DNA of 64,000 nucleotides from Rhizobium oryzicola (GTDB lineage Bacteria; Pseudomonadota; Alphaproteobacteria; Rhizobiales; Rhizobiaceae). Shown piece by piece: positions 28,316 to 38,224 of the stretch. The position numbers were made by a program, and so were the translations under genes. The stretch covers positions 248,001 to 312,000 of the forward strand of contig NZ_JAUKWQ010000002.1 of assembly GCF_030504645.1 (NCBI RefSeq), read 5' to 3'. The notes under the pieces are model-generated. The model worked only from the letters and a program-made list of their open reading frames with translations. It ran no database searches and was not told the DNA's origin. Numbering within the stretch: position 1 is the stretch's first letter; the number at the start of each line of letters is the position of its first letter.

Positions 28316-29076
28316 CCAAATCGCTGGGCGGGCGCACAAGGCTCGCCGAGCTTTTCCAGGAGGGCTGTGCGAAGATCCGCCTGCCCGAAACCTTTTCCGA
28401 TGAACTGGAAGCCATTCTCATCAACAGCTCGGGCGGGCTGACCGGTGGCGACCGGCTGGAATGGGGGCTGCGCGCCGGTCCCGGCACGCATGTGACCGTT
28501 ACCACGCAGGCGAATGAAAAGGTCTACAAGGCCGCCGCCGACACCGCTCATCTCATCACCCGTATCGAGGCCGCTGAAGATACACGCGTTTTCTGGCTGC
28601 CGCAGGAAACCATCCTGTTCGACCGCGCTTCGCTGACCCGTGAGCTGGAGGTCGATCTTGCCGCCAATGCGGAGTTTCTCGCCGTCGAAGCCATGATCCT
28701 CGGGCGCACCGCCATGGGCGAGCGGGCGGACCACGGGCTGTTTCGCGACCGCTGGCGCATTCGCCGCAACGGGCGGCTGATCCACGCGGAAGAGGTGCGA
28801 TTCGAGGATGAGATCACCCGGATCGGCTCACATGCGGCGACGCTTGGGACCAAGGTGGCCTTTGCCACCGTCTTGTATTCCGGCCCATCCTGCGAAATAT
28901 TTCTGCCACGCCTGAAGCCGCTTCTTGAGCATGGTTATGCTGGCGCAAGCCATTGGCAGGACAAGCTTGTGGTGCGCATCGCTGCATCTGATGGCTTTGC
29001 CTTGAGAAAAATTCTGAGCCCTGTCATTTCGCTCTTGCGAAACGGCGCGCCAGTGCCGAAAGTCTGGAACATCTGA
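28252..29076 (+). CDS. ureD: Urease accessory protein UreD
   Basis: 274-residue accessory protein that holds apo-urease for nickel insertion. The family start [20 protein letters not shown] is followed by [25 protein letters not shown] and [16 protein letters not shown] start at 28252 is chosen because GAGGGG stands 7 bp upstream and the length then matches the family; no in-frame ATG is suitably placed except one at 28207. The first 64 bp lie inside the esterase gene in another frame. ureA follows after 20 bp. Confidence 0.9.
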   Translation: MQQQPAGRPAPQRARGKGRLVTKSLGGRTRLAELFQEGCAKIRLPETFSDELEAILINSSGGLTGGDRLEWGLRAGPGTHVTVTTQANEKVYKAAADTAHLITRIEAAEDTRVFWLPQETILFDRASLTRELEVDLAANAEFLAVEAMILGRTAMGERADHGLFRDRWRIRRNGRLIHAEEVRFEDEITRIGSHAATLGTKVAFATVLYSGPSCEIFLPRLKPLLEHGYAGASHWQDKLVVRIAASDGFALRKILSPVISLLRNGAPVPKVWNI

Positions 29077-29096
29077 GAAAAAGATTTGGGGAACCC

Positions 29097-29399
29097 ATGA
29101 ACCTCAGCCCGAGAGAAAAAGACAAGCTTCTGATTTCCATGGCCGCGATGGTTGCTCGTCGTCGCCTGGAACGCGGCGTGAAACTGAACCATCCGGAAGC
29201 CATTGCGCTGATCACCGATTTCGTCGTGGAAGGCGCGCGTGACGGCCGTGCCGTTGCCGAACTGATGGAAGCCGGTGCCCATGTCATCACCCGTGCGCAG
29301 GTGATGGAAGGCGTGGCCGAGATGATCCACGACGTGCAGGTGGAAGCAACCTTCCCCGATGGCACCAAGTTGGTGACCGTGCACGAACCGATTCGCTGA
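29097..29399 (+). CDS. ureA: Urease gamma subunit
   Basis: 100 residues, exactly the family length. [20 protein letters not shown] is the standard N-terminus, followed by [11 protein letters not shown] and [20 protein letters not shown]. Structural subunit of the (UreABC)3 urease that hydrolyses urea to ammonia and carbamate. Ribosome-binding site GGGGAACC. A DUF1272 gene follows 10 bp later, before ureB. Confidence 0.96.
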   Translation: MNLSPREKDKLLISMAAMVARRRLERGVKLNHPEAIALITDFVVEGARDGRAVAELMEAGAHVITRAQVMEGVAEMIHDVQVEATFPDGTKLVTVHEPIR

Positions 29400-29409
29400 C
29401 GAGGGTGTC

Positions 29410-29667
29410 ATGGCGCTGGAACTAAGGCCGAACTGCGAATGCTGCGACAAGGACCTGCCTCCCGAAAGCCTTGAGGCGGTGATCTGCAGTTTCGAATGCA
29501 CCTATTGCGTGGACTGCGCTTCGAATACGCTGTCTGGCATCTGCCCAAATTGTGGTGGTGAGTTGGTGAGGCGTCCGGTCCGGCCAGCTGGCAAGCTTGC
29601 GAACAACCCGGCCTCCACTAAACGCATCCTCAAGGCTGAGGGCTGCGCGCCTCTGCGTGTCGCCTGA
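29410..29667 (+). CDS. DUF1272 protein in urease operon
   Basis: 85-residue cysteine-rich protein. The pattern [17 protein letters not shown] and GICPNCGG (nine cysteines within 55 residues) marks the DUF1272 family and looks like a small zinc-ribbon. [11 protein letters not shown] is the conserved end of the domain, with about 20 further residues. DUF1272 genes occur inside rhizobial urease operons; the role is unknown. Lies 10 bp after ureA and 14 bp before ureB. Confidence 0.85.
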   Translation: MALELRPNCECCDKDLPPESLEAVICSFECTYCVDCASNTLSGICPNCGGELVRRPVRPAGKLANNPASTKRILKAEGCAPLRVA

Positions 29668-29681
29668 GAAAGGGAAAGAGA

Positions 29682-29987
29682 ATGATCCCCGGTGAAATCA
29701 TTGCCGCAGATGGCGAGATCGAATTGAACAGCGGCGCGCCGACCGTGACGATCGACGTGTCCAATACGGGCGACCGCCCGGTGCAGGTTGGCAGCCACTA
29801 CCATTTCTTTGAAACGAATGGCGGACTGTCGTTTGAGCGGGACAAGGCGCGCGGCATGCGCCTCGATATTCCGGCAGGGACTGCCGTACGTTTCGAGCCC
29901 GGCCAGACCCGTACGGTGACGCTCATTCCGCTTTCCGGCAAGCGTGAGGTCTATGGTTTCCGCCAGAAGGTCATGGGCAAACTGTGA
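29682..29987 (+). CDS. ureB: Urease beta subunit
   Basis: 101-residue structural subunit. [16 protein letters not shown] is the standard start, then [35 protein letters not shown] and [10 protein letters not shown]. Ribosome-binding site AGAAAGGGAAAGAG. Followed 28 bp later by the LprI-like gene rather than directly by ureC. Confidence 0.96.
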   Translation: MIPGEIIAADGEIELNSGAPTVTIDVSNTGDRPVQVGSHYHFFETNGGLSFERDKARGMRLDIPAGTAVRFEPGQTRTVTLIPLSGKREVYGFRQKVMGKL

Positions 29988-30015
29988 TCGACGGACAGAT
30001 GGGGCGGAGCCTGCG

Positions 30016-30435
30016 ATGAAAATGGTGCTGATGTCGATCCTCTGCGGTTGCGTGCTGTTGATGGATGCTCCGGCGGATGCCGAGGAGCCGAAGGTCAACT
30101 GCGAAAAAGCCGATACGCAGATGGAGATGAATTACTGCGCTGAGCAGGATTTCAACGCAGCCGATGCCGATCTCAACGCCCAGTGGAAGGTGACCCGCAA
30201 AGCCTTGGCCGATTGGGACAAGAAGCTGGATGTCGATCAGCGCGGAGCGGAAAATGCGCTGCTGAAATCGCAGCGCGCCTGGATCGATTACCGGGATGGC
30301 GAATGCGAGGCGGAAGGCTATTCCGCCCATGGCGGCACCATGGAGCCAATGCTTGTCATGTCCTGCAAGGCGGAACTCAGCAAGGTCCGCACCGAAGAAC
30401 TCAAACAACTCGCCGACACGATCGGCCAACAATAA
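30016..30435 (+). CDS. LprI-like (DUF1311) secreted protein in urease operon
   Basis: 139-residue protein with a signal peptide (MKMVLMSILCGCVLLMDAPA) and the LprI/DUF1311 pattern: CEKADTQMEMNYCAEQDF, then LLKSQRAWIDYRDGECEAEG. Four cysteines in the mature part could form disulfides. Family members include periplasmic lysozyme inhibitors, but most are uncharacterised. It sits between ureB and ureC, as in other rhizobial urease clusters. ATG 30016 is preceded by GGAG. Confidence 0.8.
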   Translation: MKMVLMSILCGCVLLMDAPADAEEPKVNCEKADTQMEMNYCAEQDFNAADADLNAQWKVTRKALADWDKKLDVDQRGAENALLKSQRAWIDYRDGECEAEGYSAHGGTMEPMLVMSCKAELSKVRTEELKQLADTIGQQ

Positions 30436-30501
30436 TTTTCAGGCTTGCCCGGCGCGAGGGGCGCCGGCTGCCTGCTTGTGATACCGGAGCCAGAGAAGCC
30501 C

Positions 30502-32214
30502 ATGCCTTACAAGATGTCCCGCGCGGCCTATGCCAGCATGTTCGGCCCCACCGTTGGTGACAAGGTGCGCCTTGCCGATACGGAACTCTTCATCGAAGTG
30601 GAGAAGGATTTCACCACCTATGGCGAGGAAGTGAAATTCGGCGGCGGCAAGGTTATCCGCGACGGCATGGGCCAGAGCCAGGTGACCCGCGCCAATGGCG
30701 CCGTGGACACCGTCATCACCAATGCCGTCATCGTTGATCATAGCGGTATCGTGAAGGCCGATATCGGCCTGAAGGATGGCCGCATCGTCGCGATCGGCAA
30801 GGCGGGCAACCCGGATACGCAGCCGGGCGTGAACATCATCGTCGGACCCGGCACGGAAGCCATTGCCGGCGAGGGCAAGATCGTGACCGCCGGCGGCATG
30901 GATGCGCATATCCACTTCATCTGCCCCCAGCAGATCGAAGAGGCGCTGATGAGTGGCCTCACCTGCATGCTGGGCGGCGGCACCGGCCCCGCGCATGGCA
31001 CGCTTGCCACGACCTGTACGCCCGGCCCCTGGCACATTGCCCGCATGATCGAGGCGGCCGATGCCTTCCCGATGAACCTCGCTTTCGCAGGCAAGGGCAA
31101 TGCCTCGCTGCCTGGCGCGCTGGAAGAAATGGTTCTGGGCGGCGCGACCTCGCTGAAACTCCACGAAGACTGGGGAACGACGCCGGGTGCGATCGACTGC
31201 TGCCTGGCGGTTGCCGACGAATACGACGTGCAGGTGATGATCCATACGGATACGCTGAACGAGAGCGGCTTCGTGGAAGATACTGTGGGTGCCATCAAGG
31301 GCCGCACCATCCACGCCTTCCACACGGAAGGGGCGGGCGGTGGCCATGCACCCGACATCATCAAGATCTGCGGCCAGCCGAACGTGCTGCCGTCTTCCAC
31401 CAACCCGACGCGACCCTACACGGTCAATACGCTGGCTGAGCATCTGGACATGCTGATGGTCTGCCATCACCTGTCGCCGTCCATCCCGGAAGACATCGCC
31501 TTTGCCGAGAGCCGCATCCGCAAGGAAACCATTGCGGCGGAAGACATCCTGCACGATATCGGTGCCTTCTCGATCATCTCGTCTGACAGTCAGGCCATGG
31601 GCCGCGTCGGCGAAGTGGCAATCCGCACCTGGCAGACGGCCGACAAGATGAAGCGCCAGCGCGGGCGTCTGGCTCAGGAAACCGGCGATAACGACAATTT
31701 CCGTGTGCGCCGCTATATCGCGAAATACACGATCAACCCGGCGATCGCCCATGGTCTCAGCCACGAGATCGGCTCCGTGGAAGTCGGCAAGCGCGCCGAT
31801 CTGGTGATCTGGAACCCGGCCTTCTTCGGTGTAAAGCCGGACATGGTGCTGCTCGGCGGTGTGATCGCGGCAGCCCCCATGGGGGACCCGAACGCCTCGA
31901 TCCCGACACCGCAGCCTGTGCATTACCGTCCGATGTTCGGCGCCTATGGCAAGGCCCGCACCAATTCCTCCGTCACCTTCGTCTCCCAGGCTTCGCTGGA
32001 TGCCGGCCTTGCCCACAAGCTCGGCGTTGCCAAGCAGCTGGTGGCGGTCAAGAATACCCGCGGAGGCATTTCCAAGAAATCGATGATCCTCAACGACCTG
32101 ACCCCGCATATCGAGGTGGACCCGGAAACCTATGAAGTGCGCGCCGATGGCGAACTTCTGACCTGCGAACCGGCAACCGTGCTGCCGATGGCCCAGCGGT
32201 ATTTCCTGTTTTGA
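30502..32214 (+). CDS. ureC: Urease alpha (catalytic) subunit
   Basis: 570 residues, the canonical length. Nickel ligands: [14 protein letters not shown] (two His), the carbamylated Lys in [10 protein letters not shown], and [13 protein letters not shown] (His). The mobile-flap and catalytic-His segment [19 protein letters not shown] is intact, as is [12 protein letters not shown]. The start is ATG 30502, giving [17 protein letters not shown]. Preceded by the LprI-like gene and followed 9 bp later by a GNAT gene. All active-site residues I could check are present, so the enzyme should be functional. Confidence 0.97.
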   Translation: MPYKMSRAAYASMFGPTVGDKVRLADTELFIEVEKDFTTYGEEVKFGGGKVIRDGMGQSQVTRANGAVDTVITNAVIVDHSGIVKADIGLKDGRIVAIGKAGNPDTQPGVNIIVGPGTEAIAGEGKIVTAGGMDAHIHFICPQQIEEALMSGLTCMLGGGTGPAHGTLATTCTPGPWHIARMIEAADAFPMNLAFAGKGNASLPGALEEMVLGGATSLKLHEDWGTTPGAIDCCLAVADEYDVQVMIHTDTLNESGFVEDTVGAIKGRTIHAFHTEGAGGGHAPDIIKICGQPNVLPSSTNPTRPYTVNTLAEHLDMLMVCHHLSPSIPEDIAFAESRIRKETIAAEDILHDIGAFSIISSDSQAMGRVGEVAIRTWQTADKMKRQRGRLAQETGDNDNFRVRRYIAKYTINPAIAHGLSHEIGSVEVGKRADLVIWNPAFFGVKPDMVLLGGVIAAAPMGDPNASIPTPQPVHYRPMFGAYGKARTNSSVTFVSQASLDAGLAHKLGVAKQLVAVKNTRGGISKKSMILNDLTPHIEVDPETYEVRADGELLTCEPATVLPMAQRYFLF

Positions 32215-32223
32215 GGGTGTTGC

Positions 32224-32673
32224 ATGACCTCCACAGTCCGAAGGATGAATGCGGAGGATGTGGAAGAATGGTGCCGGATGCGCAATGGCCTATGGGGTCG
32301 ATTGGACATTGGAGCCCACAAGGCAGAAATCGTTGCCATGCTTTGCAACCCGCGCCATCGCGCATACCTTGCAACCGGAGGAGACCGCCAGTCTCAGGGT
32401 TTCGCCGAGGTTTCCATTCGCGATTATGCAAACGGCTGTACGCGCACCCCAGTGCCGTTTCTGGAAGGAATATGGGTAGAGCCGAAAGAGCGTCGCTCCG
32501 GTGTGGGTGCTGCCCTTTTGGCGCAAATAATGGCCGAGCTCCGAAGCGAAGGCTATGATGAACTTTGTTCTGATGCGGAGATTGACAATTTGATCTCCCA
32601 TCAGGCGCACGCTGCATGGGGTTTTCAGGAGACGAAGCGGGTGGTCTTCTTCCGTCGCGCCTTGTCGAATTGA
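32224..32673 (+). CDS. AAC(6')-type GNAT acetyltransferase
   Basis: 149-residue GNAT protein. It resembles aminoglycoside 6'-N-acetyltransferases: GFAEVSIRDYANG, PFLEGIWVEPKERRSGVGAA (acetyl-CoA motif), CSDAEIDNLISHQAHAAWGF, then ETKRVVFFRR. The whole fold is present. It is embedded in the urease cluster, 9 bp after ureC, with a GNAT-like start MTSTVRRMNAEDVEEW. Whether it modifies aminoglycosides or a cellular amine cannot be told from sequence. Confidence 0.82.
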   Translation: MTSTVRRMNAEDVEEWCRMRNGLWGRLDIGAHKAEIVAMLCNPRHRAYLATGGDRQSQGFAEVSIRDYANGCTRTPVPFLEGIWVEPKERRSGVGAALLAQIMAELRSEGYDELCSDAEIDNLISHQAHAAWGFQETKRVVFFRRALSN

Positions 32674-32757
32674 ACGGTCCACCCCGAAGGCTTTTATCCA
32701 AGATCGGAAAGGGTGATTGGTGGGATTGTTGCCTATCTGATCAATAAGGATAGGCTG

Positions 32758-33807
32758 ATGTTTCCCTCCCGCACTTACATCGCATCGGCGGGCTGCCGTC
32801 GCGCGATACGGCTGCTTCTGGCGCTGAGCTTCATCGTAGCGTTCATGCTGCCGCAGTTCGCCGAAGCGGCGGCTCCCAAGGTGGGCACCCAGGCACCGGG
32901 CTTCTACCGAATGGTGCTTGGTGATTTCGAAGTGACCGTCCTTTCTGATGGAACGCATCCCTTCCCGGTCCATCAGGTGATGACGAAGGCTGAGGCGCAG
33001 CCGGGCGGCAAGGTGCTGCCGCTCGATCAAGTCTCGCCGGGTGAGGCAGATGCACTGCTGGCGGAAAATGGACTCGCGGTTCCCGTCCAGGGCTCGATCA
33101 ACGCCTTTCTGATCAATACCGGACCAAAGCTGATCCTGATCGATTCCGGTGCCGGCTCACTCTATGGACCCTGCTGCGGCAAGCTGATCGATAACATGCG
33201 TGCCGCCGGCTATCAGCCGGAACAGGTGGACGAGATCTACATCACCCATCTGCATGCCGACCACGTGGGCGGGATTGCACCCGGCGGCAAGATGGCCTTT
33301 CCGAAGGCTATCGTGAGGGTCAGTGAAGAGGATGCGAGCTACTGGCTTTCCGATGCGCAACAGGCCAAGGCGCCGTCGCTCTTGAAGACGATGTTCGAAG
33401 GCGACCGTGCCTCTCTGAAGCCATACATCGATGCGGGCAAGTTCAAGCCATTCCGCTATGGCGAGACGTTGTCGGAAGGCATCTTGCCCGTTGCTGCGGC
33501 AGGGCATACGCCGGGCCACAGCTTCTACCGCGTTGAAAGCAAGGGCGAGACGCTGCTTGTCTGGGGTGATGTGGTGCATGTTGCGCCACTGCAGTTTGCC
33601 GATCCGAGCGTGACACTCGCCTATGACAGCGAACCCGTCATGGCGGCTGCCACGCGGCTTGCGGTATTCTCAGATGCCGCCCGTAAAGGTTACTGGGTCG
33701 GCGCTGCACATATCGCCTTTCCGGGTCTCGGCCATGTCGGCCAGCGTGACGGCCGCTTCATCTGGCTGCCTGCCAATTATGATGCGGCACCCGGAACGGT
33801 GAATTGA
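32758..33807 (+). CDS. Secreted metallo-beta-lactamase-fold hydrolase
   Basis: About 349 residues. A signal peptide (LLLALSFIVAFMLPQFAEAA) leads into an MBL domain with the zinc motif THLHADHVGG, then GHTPGH, a bridging Asp in VWGDVVH, and AAHIAFPG for the last His. Similar to quorum-quenching-lactonase or hydroxyacylglutathione-type MBL proteins, so the substrate is open. ATG 32758 has AAGGA upstream. It lies in the urease cluster between the GNAT and peroxiredoxin genes. Confidence 0.85.
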   Translation: MFPSRTYIASAGCRRAIRLLLALSFIVAFMLPQFAEAAAPKVGTQAPGFYRMVLGDFEVTVLSDGTHPFPVHQVMTKAEAQPGGKVLPLDQVSPGEADALLAENGLAVPVQGSINAFLINTGPKLILIDSGAGSLYGPCCGKLIDNMRAAGYQPEQVDEIYITHLHADHVGGIAPGGKMAFPKAIVRVSEEDASYWLSDAQQAKAPSLLKTMFEGDRASLKPYIDAGKFKPFRYGETLSEGILPVAAAGHTPGHSFYRVESKGETLLVWGDVVHVAPLQFADPSVTLAYDSEPVMAAATRLAVFSDAARKGYWVGAAHIAFPGLGHVGQRDGRFIWLPANYDAAPGTVN

Positions 33808-33861
33808 TGCCGAATGTGCCATCACTGGCGAACAGCCTTGCGTCCAACGAATAGCAGGTTT

Positions 33862-33898
33862 GCAATGCAGCAAACAGTCCATTTGTTTGCTGCATTGC
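33862..33898. repeat. Perfect 15-bp inverted repeat, MBL-peroxiredoxin gap
   Basis: GCAATGCAGCAAACA (33862-33876) and its exact complement (33884-33898) with a 7-nt loop. No long T-run follows on either strand, so it may be an inefficient terminator, an RNA stabiliser or an operator. A second palindrome CTCTTAAGAG lies at 33909-33918. Both precede the peroxiredoxin gene by 50-110 bp. Confidence 0.7.
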
Positions 33899-33969
33899 GG
33901 CGTTGTTTCTCTTAAGAGACGGAACAGAGGTCTCCTCGCCCAGTTTCGTGTCATTCCAGGGAGAAAAAG

Positions 33970-34506
33970 ATGATCGGACGCAAAGTTCCAGACGTTACAT
34001 TCCGCACGCGCGTTCGCGATGAAGCCGTTGGCGGCCCGAACCCATTCCGCTGGCAGGATGTGACGTCTGACGATTACTTCGCCGGCAAGCGCGTCGTGTT
34101 GTTCTCGCTGCCGGGCGCCTTCACGCCCACCTGCTCCACCTACCAGCTGCCGGACTTCGAAAAGCTGTACAGCGAGTTTCAGGCGGAAGGTATCAACGAG
34201 ATCTATTGCATCTCCGTCAATGACGCCTTCGTCATGAATGCCTGGGGCAAGCAGCAGGGCCTGGAAAACGTGAAGTTGATCCCGGATGGCTCGGGCGAAT
34301 TCACGCGCAAGATGGGCATGCTGGTGCGCAAGGACAATCTCGGTTTCGGCCTGCGCTCCTGGCGCTACGCCGCTGTCATCAACAATGGCATTGTGGAGCA
34401 GTGGTTCGAGGAAGAAGGTTTTTCCGACAACTGCGACAGCGACCCCTACGGCGTTTCTTCGCCGCAGAACATTCTGGAAAAGCTGCGCGAGAAGATCGCT
34501 GCCTGA
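33970..34506 (+). CDS. Peroxiredoxin, Prx5 type
   Basis: 178-residue thiol peroxidase. Peroxidatic Cys55 lies in PGAFTPTCSTYQLP, and a second Cys155 in FSDNCDSD could act as resolving Cys. FSLPGAF and GFGLRSWRYAAVINNG are Prx5 features. AGGGAG is the ribosome-binding site. It has its own leader with a hairpin upstream and a strong terminator downstream, so it is probably an independent transcription unit within the urease cluster. Confidence 0.9.
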   Translation: MIGRKVPDVTFRTRVRDEAVGGPNPFRWQDVTSDDYFAGKRVVLFSLPGAFTPTCSTYQLPDFEKLYSEFQAEGINEIYCISVNDAFVMNAWGKQQGLENVKLIPDGSGEFTRKMGMLVRKDNLGFGLRSWRYAAVINNGIVEQWFEEEGFSDNCDSDPYGVSSPQNILEKLREKIAA

Positions 34507-34528
34507 TCCTTCTAGCAATCTAATTTCG

Positions 34529-34564
34529 AAGCTGCGGCGCGCAAACACGCGCCGCAGCTTTTTT
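34529..34564 (+). terminator. Rho-independent terminator after peroxiredoxin
   Basis: Stem of about 13 bp, AAGCTGCGGCGCG / CGCGCCGCAGCTT, with a short loop and a run of six T. It ends the peroxiredoxin unit, implying a separate promoter for ureEFG. Confidence 0.92.
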
Positions 34565-34668
34565 GGGGGCGGGATGCTCCATAAATTTCCTGTGCTCAGG
34601 CCGCATTCGGCTTGTGTTGAGCGTTCCGCGTGGCAATGATGTCGCCGAAGTCACAGGAACCGAACTCT

Positions 34669-35184
34669 ATGCAGCATGTCCATTCCTATCGTCCGGCTGG
34701 CAGCGTTTCCGATGCGCCGGTGGATACTGTTTCGCTTCCGCACGATCTACGCCACCTGCGCCGCAAGCTTCTGCACCTCTCCAATGGCGAGATGATCATG
34801 CTCGACCTGAAGGAGGCGGTGCTGTTTGCGCATGGCGATCGGCTGGTGCTGGAGAATGGCGATACGGTCGAGATCCAGGCGGCGGCGGAAAAGCTGTTCG
34901 AGATCAAGCCGCGCAATACGCTGCATCTCATCGAACTGGCCTGGCATCTCGGCAACCGCCATCTTGGCGCACAGATCGAGGAAGACCGTATCCTGATCCT
35001 GCGCGATCACGTGATCCGCGCCATGCTGGAAGGCCTCGGCGCGACGGTCAGCGAGGTGGAAGAGCCTTTCCAGCCCGCACGCGGCGCCTATCATGCGCAT
35101 GGCGGCCATAGCCACGGTCATGATCATCATGGGCACGATCACCATGGTCACGATCATGGCCACGGCCATCATCACCACGACTGA
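34669..35184 (+). CDS. ureE: Urease nickel chaperone UreE
   Basis: 171-residue nickel-delivery protein. N-terminal peptide-binding domain ([20 protein letters not shown]), metal-binding domain with the dimer-bridging His region [18 protein letters not shown], and a C-terminal tail of about 30 residues that is mostly His, Gly and Asp ([14 protein letters not shown] repeats), for nickel storage. The start MQHVHSYRP at 34669 is preferred; an upstream in-frame ATG at 34630 exists. Followed by ureF after 12 bp. Confidence 0.93.
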   Translation: MQHVHSYRPAGSVSDAPVDTVSLPHDLRHLRRKLLHLSNGEMIMLDLKEAVLFAHGDRLVLENGDTVEIQAAAEKLFEIKPRNTLHLIELAWHLGNRHLGAQIEEDRILILRDHVIRAMLEGLGATVSEVEEPFQPARGAYHAHGGHSHGHDHHGHDHHGHDHGHGHHHHD

Positions 35185-35196
35185 GCTGCCGGCCCC

Positions 35197-35859
35197 ATGC
35201 AGGATACGCAAGCGCTGCTGCGCCTGATCGCCTGGCTCTCTCCTGCCTTTCCGGTGGGCGGCTTTGCCTATTCCGGCGGCCTGGAGCGGGCGGTGCATGA
35301 CCACCTCGTGACCGACGTGTCCAGCCTTCAGGATTGGCTTTTTACCCTGTTGGATCACGGCAGCCTGTGGAACGATGCCGTTCTGTTTGCCGCTGCCTCA
35401 AAGGCCGAAGGGCAGGGTGCGCGGCTGACGGAACTGGCGGAACTAGGGCTGGCGCTGGCCGGGTCTGCCGAGCGGCATCTGGAAACGCTCTCGCTCGGCA
35501 AGGCGTTCCTCGCAGCGGCGGTGGCCTGGCCGCATCCGGTGTTCGAGGTTCTGCCGAAGGATTGCCCCTATCCGGTTGCGGTGGGTGCCGTTGCGCAAGC
35601 GCATGGCATTGCACCCGTGTCCGCGCTGGCCGCCTATCTGCATGCCGGGGTTTCGCAGGCGGTGTCAGCCGGCATTCGCCTTGGCGTTTGTGGCCAGCAT
35701 CAGGGCGTTGCCCTGCTCTCCGGCCTGGAAGACAAGCTCTCCGCCGTGGCGGAACGCGCGCTTGTTTCGACGCTCGATGACCTCGGCACGGCCGCCGTGC
35801 AGGCGGATATCGCCACCATGCGGCACGAGCAGCAACACTCGCGGCTGTTCCGATCCTGA
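35197..35859 (+). CDS. ureF: Urease accessory protein UreF
   Basis: 220-residue helical protein that, with UreD and UreG, forms the activation complex on apo-urease. Conserved [48 protein letters not shown] and C-terminal [13 protein letters not shown] are visible. Starts 12 bp after ureE; ureG follows after 76 bp. Confidence 0.95.
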   Translation: MQDTQALLRLIAWLSPAFPVGGFAYSGGLERAVHDHLVTDVSSLQDWLFTLLDHGSLWNDAVLFAAASKAEGQGARLTELAELGLALAGSAERHLETLSLGKAFLAAAVAWPHPVFEVLPKDCPYPVAVGAVAQAHGIAPVSALAAYLHAGVSQAVSAGIRLGVCGQHQGVALLSGLEDKLSAVAERALVSTLDDLGTAAVQADIATMRHEQQHSRLFRS

Positions 35860-35935
35860 AGACGCGCCTCTATTGATCTTGTGCGCTGCATTCGCGGCGC
35901 TATTCTGCAGCCGAAGAATTGAAAGGATGAGCCTC

Positions 35936-36553
35936 ATGAAGTCAGCCAATGGACCTTTGCGCGTCGGGATCGGCGGACCGGTCGGGTCCGGCAAGACGGC
36001 CCTGACGGAAAAGCTCTGCAAGGCAATGCGGGAGAGATATTCGGTCGCCGTGGTCACCAACGACATCTACACCAAGGAAGATGCCGAGGCGCTTGTGCGC
36101 ATGCAGGCGCTGTCGTCGGACCGCATTGTCGGCGTGGAAACCGGCGGCTGCCCGCATACGGCGATCCGGGAGGATGCGACGATCAATCTGCAGGCGATTG
36201 CCGGGCTGAACGAGCGCATCCCGGATCTCGATGTCGTCTTTATCGAATCGGGTGGCGACAATCTGGCCGCGACCTTTTCGCCTGACCTCGCCGATATCAC
36301 CATTTATGTGATTTCCACCTGTCAGGGTGAGGAAATTCCCCGCAAGGGCGGGCCGGGCATTACCCGCTCCGATCTGCTTGTCATCAACAAGAAGGATCTC
36401 GCGCCCTACGTCGGTGCCGATCTCGACGTGATGGACCGCGATGCAAACCGGATGCGCGAAGCCAAGCCCTTCGTCTTCACGGATCTCAAGCGCGGCGAGG
36501 GTGTCGATCACATCGTCCGCTTTCTGGAAACGAATGGCGGGCTGGCCGCATGA
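35936..36553 (+). CDS. ureG: Urease accessory GTPase UreG
   Basis: 205-residue SIMIBI GTPase coupling GTP hydrolysis to nickel insertion. P-loop [18 protein letters not shown], then [12 protein letters not shown], the nickel-binding CPH in [30 protein letters not shown] and the guanine motif [14 protein letters not shown] 35936 is chosen because GAAAGG ends 9 bp upstream; an ATG at 35927 abuts that site. Its stop overlaps the next start by 4 bp. Confidence 0.96.
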   Translation: MKSANGPLRVGIGGPVGSGKTALTEKLCKAMRERYSVAVVTNDIYTKEDAEALVRMQALSSDRIVGVETGGCPHTAIREDATINLQAIAGLNERIPDLDVVFIESGGDNLAATFSPDLADITIYVISTCQGEEIPRKGGPGITRSDLLVINKKDLAPYVGADLDVMDRDANRMREAKPFVFTDLKRGEGVDHIVRFLETNGGLAA

Positions 36554-37371
36554 GCATTGTAAGACATTTTGGCCCCTACGAGGTGTTCGTTCTGCGCGAT
36601 GGCCAGTTTGAAGCCCCCGCAAAGGCACTTGTCCATACGGGCGGGGAATCCAAGCTGGAAGCCTTCAAGGCGCAGCTCGGAAGCGATACGCTTCCCATAG
36701 ACGTGAACTGCTTTCTGCTGCGGGGACCGAACGGGCTGACCTTGATCGATTCCGGTTGCGGCACTGCCTGGGGCGAAAACTTCGGAAAGGCGCGTCAGTC
36801 CCTGGAGGATATGGGCATATTCCCGATGGATATCGACCAGATCCTGATCACGCATATCCATACGGACCATGTGCTCGGGCTCTTTGATGAGGATGAAGCC
36901 TATTTCCCGCGGGCGTTGATTCTGGTGCCAGCAGAGGATTTTGCCTTCTTCACGGATCCCGAAGCCAAGCTCTCCGTTCCGCCCGAGCGGCGTGGTGGCT
37001 TCGATCTCGCAGAGAAGATCGAGCGAGTCTATGGTGATCGCCTGGAACTCATCGAGGACGCGCTCGCACTGGAGTCGATTGAGGCTTACCCGCTACCGGG
37101 GCACACGCCTGGTCATACCGGCTATCGGATCGGTTCTGGCAACGAAGCTCTGATGGTGATTGGCGATGCCCTTCACCTGGCGAACCATCAGCCTTCCGAT
37201 CCTGATCTCGCCTTCGTCTTCGATCTCGATCCTGTCCTTGCGGCAGAGACACGCAAGGCGCTGCTACAGCATCTTCAGACATCGGGAGATGTCAGTGTCG
37301 GCGGGCATACGCCTGGCTTCGGGCGACTAAAGACGGTTGATGGCGTGCTCCGGATCGTCGCGGAAGAGTAA
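36550..37371 (+). CDS. MBL-fold metallohydrolase coupled to ureG
   Basis: 273-residue cytoplasmic MBL-fold hydrolase without signal peptide. Zinc motif [10 protein letters not shown], then [11 protein letters not shown], bridging Asp in VIGDALH, and VGGHTPGF for the last ligand. Its ATG lies in the ureG stop (ATGA), so it is translated with ureG, but a urease-related role has not been established. A possible product class is lactonase- or glyoxalase-like. Convergent with the Crp/Fnr gene 15 bp away. Confidence 0.87.
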   Translation: MSIVRHFGPYEVFVLRDGQFEAPAKALVHTGGESKLEAFKAQLGSDTLPIDVNCFLLRGPNGLTLIDSGCGTAWGENFGKARQSLEDMGIFPMDIDQILITHIHTDHVLGLFDEDEAYFPRALILVPAEDFAFFTDPEAKLSVPPERRGGFDLAEKIERVYGDRLELIEDALALESIEAYPLPGHTPGHTGYRIGSGNEALMVIGDALHLANHQPSDPDLAFVFDLDPVLAAETRKALLQHLQTSGDVSVGGHTPGFGRLKTVDGVLRIVAEE

Positions 37372-37386
37372 CCTCGACGCCATCCG

Positions 37387-38073
37387 TCAGAAACGTCTCA
37401 GCGCATCGATGTCACTGATCTGGATCACGCGGCCACGCACGGTGACACCGGCGCGGCGCAGTGTCGAGAAGGCACGCGACAGCGCTTCCGGAGCCAGTCC
37501 CAGCATGCCGGCCAGCAGGTTCTTCTGGAAAGGCAGGCGGATGGAGGCCTGCCCCGTTTCGATCGGGCAGCGATTGATCAGGTAGTCGGCCACGCGCTGG
37601 GGTGCTGTGTGCAGGCGGTCGTTCACCACGCAGTCCATCGTGGACAACAGGTGCTGAGAGAGCGCTGTAATGACGGACCTGGCCACAGCGATGTCGTCAT
37701 TGGCGGCCTGACGGATATCCTGCATGTCGAAGCGTGCAAGGCTGACATTTTCTGCCGCCTGCGCGCTGAAACGATAGGCGTCACCACCATAGATCAGGCA
37801 TTCCGCAAAAATGTCGCCCGGACCGCAGATGCGAATATCGGCCTGGCGCCCGTCACGGCTCACACGATAGATGCGGACATAGCCTGCCAAGACGCTATAG
37901 AAGGCCAGAGCCGGCTCGCCTTCCTGGAAGATGGTCGTGCGGGCCGGAAAGCTGAAAACGGTCGCGGCGTCCAGAACCCGCGCCAAGGATGGTCCTGTCA
38001 GGTCCTTCAGGAAGCTCGTCTTGGTCAACAGGTTTCGTTCCCGAAGGCTTGCCTTGTGGCTCTTGTCCAGCAT
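37387..38073 (-). CDS. Crp/Fnr-family transcriptional regulator
   Basis: 228-residue regulator: cyclic-nucleotide-binding-like beta roll (ARTTIFQEGEPALAFYSVLA, GPGDIFAECLIYGG) and C-terminal winged HTH (NLLAGMLGLAPEALSRAFST). No N-terminal cysteine cluster for an iron-sulfur centre is present, so it is like NnrR/DNR or FixK-like proteins rather than FNR. ATG 38073 is chosen because GGGGGT stands 8 bp upstream; the frame is open to 38259. An FNR-type box lies about 150 bp upstream, suggesting autoregulation or control by a paralogue. Confidence 0.87.
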   Translation of the reverse strand: MLDKSHKASLRERNLLTKTSFLKDLTGPSLARVLDAATVFSFPARTTIFQEGEPALAFYSVLAGYVRIYRVSRDGRQADIRICGPGDIFAECLIYGGDAYRFSAQAAENVSLARFDMQDIRQAANDDIAVARSVITALSQHLLSTMDCVVNDRLHTAPQRVADYLINRCPIETGQASIRLPFQKNLLAGMLGLAPEALSRAFSTLRRAGVTVRGRVIQISDIDALRRF

Positions 38074-38224
38074 GTCGATTACCCCCAAACGTGGGCCAAT
38101 CTTGTCTTGGCCCCAGCGCTCAAATTCGTTGAAGCGGCGCTCGGGTTGGAAAACCGGCTGCGCCAATGCCTCCGATACCCCCGGAGGATTAGCGTCACGA
38201 TATCTTGGGCTGGGACAAGCCGAT

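Noticed and set aside
30439..32109. 556-codon open frame antisense to ureC
   Set aside because: Codon-bias shadow of ureC; no recognisable motif or ribosome-binding site.
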